A stretch of 64,000 nt of DNA from Streptomyces collinus Tu 365 (GTDB lineage: Bacteria; Actinomycetota; Actinomycetes; Streptomycetales; Streptomycetaceae), in NCBI RefSeq assembly GCF_000444875.1, contig NC_021985.1:4608170-4672169 (forward strand). Reading direction: 5' to 3'. Positions 61,407 through 64,000 of the stretch are shown in pieces. Position 1 is the first letter of the stretch. Each line of letters begins with the position of its first letter. The notes beneath the pieces are model-generated. The model was not told the DNA's origin. It did not search any database and saw only the letters and a program-made list of their open reading frames with translations. The position numbers were made by a program, and so were the translations under genes.

Positions 61407-63311
61407 TCAGCCCAGTTCGGCCAGGCCCCTGCGGGTCGCCGCGACCACCACGCGGTCGCCGTCGGCCAGTACGTGGTCCGCGCCCGCCTCGGCGCGGCCC
61501 TCCAGCGCCAGCACCCGCCAGGCCCCGGCCCGGAACGCCTGGGCCACGGTCCGTCCCTCCAGCTCCGGATGCCCGGCCACGTCGACGGAGGCGAACAGCA
61601 GCACCCGCCGCTCCACGGGGATCGCCCCCAGCACCCGCCGCCCCAGCATCGCCCCCGCGAAGGCCGGCGCGGCCAGGTGCGACACGCTCCGGCTCCGTGT
61701 CGACGCCCGCGGATGAGCCGCCCGCAGCGTCCGGTACACCGCCGTGGCGAAGTCGTCGTCGTACAGGCGCAGCACCACCCGCAGGTCCGGCCGCACCGAC
61801 CGCGCGTACAGCACCGCCTCCAGGTTCGTCGTGTCCGCGCTGGTCACCGCGAGCAGCGCGGACGCCCGGTGGATCTTCGCGGCCTCCAGCACGCCTTCCT
61901 GGGTCACGTCCCCGAGCACCACCGGAACCCGCAGCCGCCGCGCGGCCGCCAGCCCCCGTGCCTCCGGGTCGGACTCCACGCACACCACGGCCACGCCCAG
62001 CTCCCGCAGCCGGGTGAGCACCCGCGTGCCGATCTTCCCGAGCCCGAGCAGCACCACGTGCCCGCCCAGCCCGCGCGGCGGCTTGCGCAGCGCCGAGGCG
62101 GTGCGGAAGGTGCCGAGCGCCTCCAGCACCGCGGCCAGCAGCACCGGCAGCAGCAGCAACCCCACCAGTCCGGACAGCAGTTGCAGGACCTGCCGTCCCA
62201 GCGGCGCGCCGATCGCCGGATCGTCGATCGCGAACAGATCGAGCAACGTCAGATAGAAGGCGCTCAGCACCGGGATCCTGGTCACCACGCACAGCGCCAC
62301 GGCGAGCCCGACCACACACGCCACCAGACCGGCCAGCGACCAGCGCAGCCGCCGCGAGAACAGGGAGGCGAGCGGCGGCACCCCGCCCACCCCGCGCCCC
62401 GCCGTGGCCGACACGGCCCCGCCGGACGCGGCCGACACCTGCTCCAGCACCACGGCGGCCCGCCCCGCCGCCCGCCTGACCTCCTCGTCGTCCGGCAGCA
62501 GCCGCGGCTCCTGCTCGGCACCGCCCCCGGGACCGTCCGCGCCCGCGGTCCCCGGCCCGGTGGGCGAGAGCAGCGCGAGGGTGCACAGCCCCCCGGGGGC
62601 CTGCCCGCCCGCGGACGGCGGCCGCTCGACCGCCCGCAGCAGCAGACTGTCGGTCTGGACGACCTTGGTGGTGCCCGCGACGGCGGCGGCCGCCAGCGCG
62701 GGCGCGGCCGTGTGGGCGTCGGACAGCACGGTCGTGGAGGCATCCGCGCCGGCCGACGAGCCGTCGCCCAGCGCCAACGCGGCCGCCTGGTCGAGGAGTT
62801 CCTCGACGTGCTGGCCCAGCCGGCGGTTGTAGAGCCGCAGGACGAGCCGCAGGCGCGGGTTGAGCCGGCGCGCGGTCAGCGCGGCCCGGATGTTGGTCTC
62901 GTCGTCGTCATGGACGAGCGCCAGCGCGGTGGCCCGCTCCACCCCGGCCTCGGCGAGCACGGCCTCCGTGAGCTCGGCCGCCTCCAGCACCCGCTCGCCG
63001 TCGGCCCGGTTGCCGTTGGCCCCGTTGCCGCCGGTCCCCGCCGTACCGCCGCCGCCGTGGGGCCCGTTGGGGCCGCCGCCGCGGCCGACGGCGGCGCCGA
63101 CCACGCGGTCGAGCAGCGCGGCCGAGGCGGCACGGGCCCGCCCCACCACCGCGGGCCGCGCCGTACGCCCGTCGGGCGGCACCACCAGGGTGACCCGCTC
63201 CCCGTGCACCCCCCGCAACTCGGCCGCCAGCCGGTACGCGAGACCGTCGTCGCCGCACACCACCATGTGCGCCGACGCGTCACCCGGCCCGCCCTGATAC
63301 GGAACGCTCAC
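61407..63311 (-). CDS. Membrane protein with two TrkA-N (RCK) NAD-binding domains
   Basis: A 634-residue protein. The N-terminal Rossmann domain (MVVCGDDGLAYRLAAELR) carries a Gly/Asn-rich insert around residues 60-90; four or so hydrophobic segments lie at about 305-410 (WSLAGLVACVVGLAVALCVV, LLSGLVGLLLLPVLLAAVL); then a second TrkA-N domain (HVVLLGLGKIGTRVLTRL, CVESDPEA, VLGDVTQEGVL) and a C-terminal ligand-binding part. No TxGYG potassium filter is present. It resembles CASTOR/POLLUX-related ion channels. The GTG at 63311 (or 63314) is a guess; an ATG also lies at about 63263. It diverges from the permease gene. Confidence 0.8.
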   Translation of the reverse strand: MSVPYQGGPGDASAHMVVCGDDGLAYRLAAELRGVHGERVTLVVPPDGRTARPAVVGRARAASAALLDRVVGAAVGRGGGPNGPHGGGGTAGTGGNGANGNRADGERVLEAAELTEAVLAEAGVERATALALVHDDDETNIRAALTARRLNPRLRLVLRLYNRRLGQHVEELLDQAAALALGDGSSAGADASTTVLSDAHTAAPALAAAAVAGTTKVVQTDSLLLRAVERPPSAGGQAPGGLCTLALLSPTGPGTAGADGPGGGAEQEPRLLPDDEEVRRAAGRAAVVLEQVSAASGGAVSATAGRGVGGVPPLASLFSRRLRWSLAGLVACVVGLAVALCVVTRIPVLSAFYLTLLDLFAIDDPAIGAPLGRQVLQLLSGLVGLLLLPVLLAAVLEALGTFRTASALRKPPRGLGGHVVLLGLGKIGTRVLTRLRELGVAVVCVESDPEARGLAAARRLRVPVVLGDVTQEGVLEAAKIHRASALLAVTSADTTNLEAVLYARSVRPDLRVVLRLYDDDFATAVYRTLRAAHPRASTRSRSVSHLAAPAFAGAMLGRRVLGAIPVERRVLLFASVDVAGHPELEGRTVAQAFRAGAWRVLALEGRAEAGADHVLADGDRVVVAATRRGLAELG

Positions 63312-63438
63312 CACGAGGGAAAAGACTGTCCCAAGAGGACCGTTGGTTCCAGCAACGAGGTGAACACCCCCGCCCCCGGCCGCGTACCGAGGACGGGAGA
63401 CGGAGCAAGCGGGAGCACACAGCCGGAGGTACCCACCC

Positions 63439-64000
63439 GTGGCCATCACCGAGGACGCCCCGCCCGCCGCGCCGGCGCAGGGTCCTTCGCACCCGCCGGA
63501 CGGCGGCCGCGAAGGGCGGCACCTCAGTTCACCGCTGGTGCTGACCATGACGCTGCTGCTGGCGGTGCTCGCCCAGTCCCCGATCCGCGGACTGCTCGGC
63601 ACCCCCCTGATGCAGAGCTGGATGACGGTCTTCGTGGCGGTGACCGTCCAGGCGCTGCCCTTCCTCGTCCTCGGCGTCCTGCTCTCGGCGGCGATCGCGG
63701 TCTTCGTGCCCCCGTCCTTCTTCGCCCGCGCCCTGCCGAGCCGCCCCGCCCTGGCGGTGCCGGTGGCCGGGATCGCGGGCGCGGTGCTGCCGGGCTGCGA
63801 GTGCGCCTCCGTCCCGGTCGCCGGGGCGCTGGTGCGCCGGGGGGTGACCCCGGCGGCGGCCATCGCCTTCCTGCTCTCCGCCCCCGCGATCAACCCGATC
63901 GTCCTGACCGCCACGGCCGTCGCCTTCCCCCGCGACCCGGAGATGGTCGTGGGCCGGCTCCTCGGCGGCCTCCTCGTGGCCTGCGCGATGGGCTGGCTGT
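63439..64000 (+). CDS. YraQ/ArsP-type permease, N-terminal part (runs off window)
   Basis: The frame opens with GTG at 63439 (GGAGG 11 bp upstream) and is still open at the edge, 187 residues visible. Hydrophilic N-terminus, then helices including VFVAVTVQALPFLVLGVLLS, and the family signature PGCECASVPVAGALVRRGVTPAAAIAFLLSAPAINPIV. The CxC pair after Gly is characteristic of YraQ/DUF318 and ArsP permeases, which export organoarsenicals or metal compounds. Often followed by a TIGR03943 lipoprotein; not visible here. Confidence 0.85.
   Translation, partial: MAITEDAPPAAPAQGPSHPPDGGREGRHLSSPLVLTMTLLLAVLAQSPIRGLLGTPLMQSWMTVFVAVTVQALPFLVLGVLLSAAIAVFVPPSFFARALPSRPALAVPVAGIAGAVLPGCECASVPVAGALVRRGVTPAAAIAFLLSAPAINPIVLTATAVAFPRDPEMVVGRLLGGLLVACAMGWL

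Overview
The window is high-GC actinobacterial chromosome, almost certainly from Streptomyces. GC is about 70% or more, GTG and TTG starts are frequent, and many genes overlap by ATGA or GTGA. Gene order around clpB, pyrE-fba, the kynurenine genes, purA, recR and ask-asd is typical of a streptomycete core region. I saw no rRNA, tRNA or CRISPR array. The last gene is cut by the window end and the first lacks its 5' part.

Layout. 1-3.3 kb: three tandem paralogous TrmB/LuxR-type regulators, a tiny secreted peptide with a duplicated DTGWG motif, and a Rieske-like protein without metal ligands. 3.4-17.1 kb: housekeeping genes (PPOX-type flavoprotein, HspR-type clpB, YbjN protein, aminotransferase, Cys-rich small protein, DUF2617 plus membrane aminopropyltransferase, CoxG-like, YCII, aldose epimerase, pyrE, fba, MFS exporter). 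17.3-25.4 kb: an accessory island with a decayed and an intact DUF3151 gene in opposite orientation, a large serine recombinase, a relaxase remnant, and a two-gene operon of an alpha/beta hydrolase and a 1226-residue caspase-NACHT protein. 26-29.2 kb: kynA-kynU plus a hydrolase (tryptophan to anthranilate). 29.2-35.9 kb: two paralogous histidine kinase/response regulator operons, each preceded by the same dyad element. 35.9-43.9 kb: P450, kinase-like protein, purA, TAT-exported 5'-nucleotidase, XRE/DUF397 pair. 44-51.6 kb: glycosyltransferase-membrane fusion coupled to a GntR regulator, class III aminotransferase, Ser/Thr kinase, SLATT protein. 51.9-58.4 kb: ybaB-recR-DUF5063, ask-asd, ECF sigma factor with membrane partner. 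58.6-64 kb: SURF1, S9 peptidase, double TrkA-N protein, start of a YraQ/ArsP-type permease.

The best candidate for an under-described system is the hydrolase/caspase-NACHT operon. It looks like a STAND-type conflict (anti-phage or suicide) module on a mobile island, and its large gene carries at least four TTA codons, so its translation should depend on the bldA tRNA. The second candidate is the DTGWG peptide with its Rieske-like partner and flanking regulators, which looks like a peptide signalling or modified-peptide locus. Both functional readings are inferences from domain content and context.
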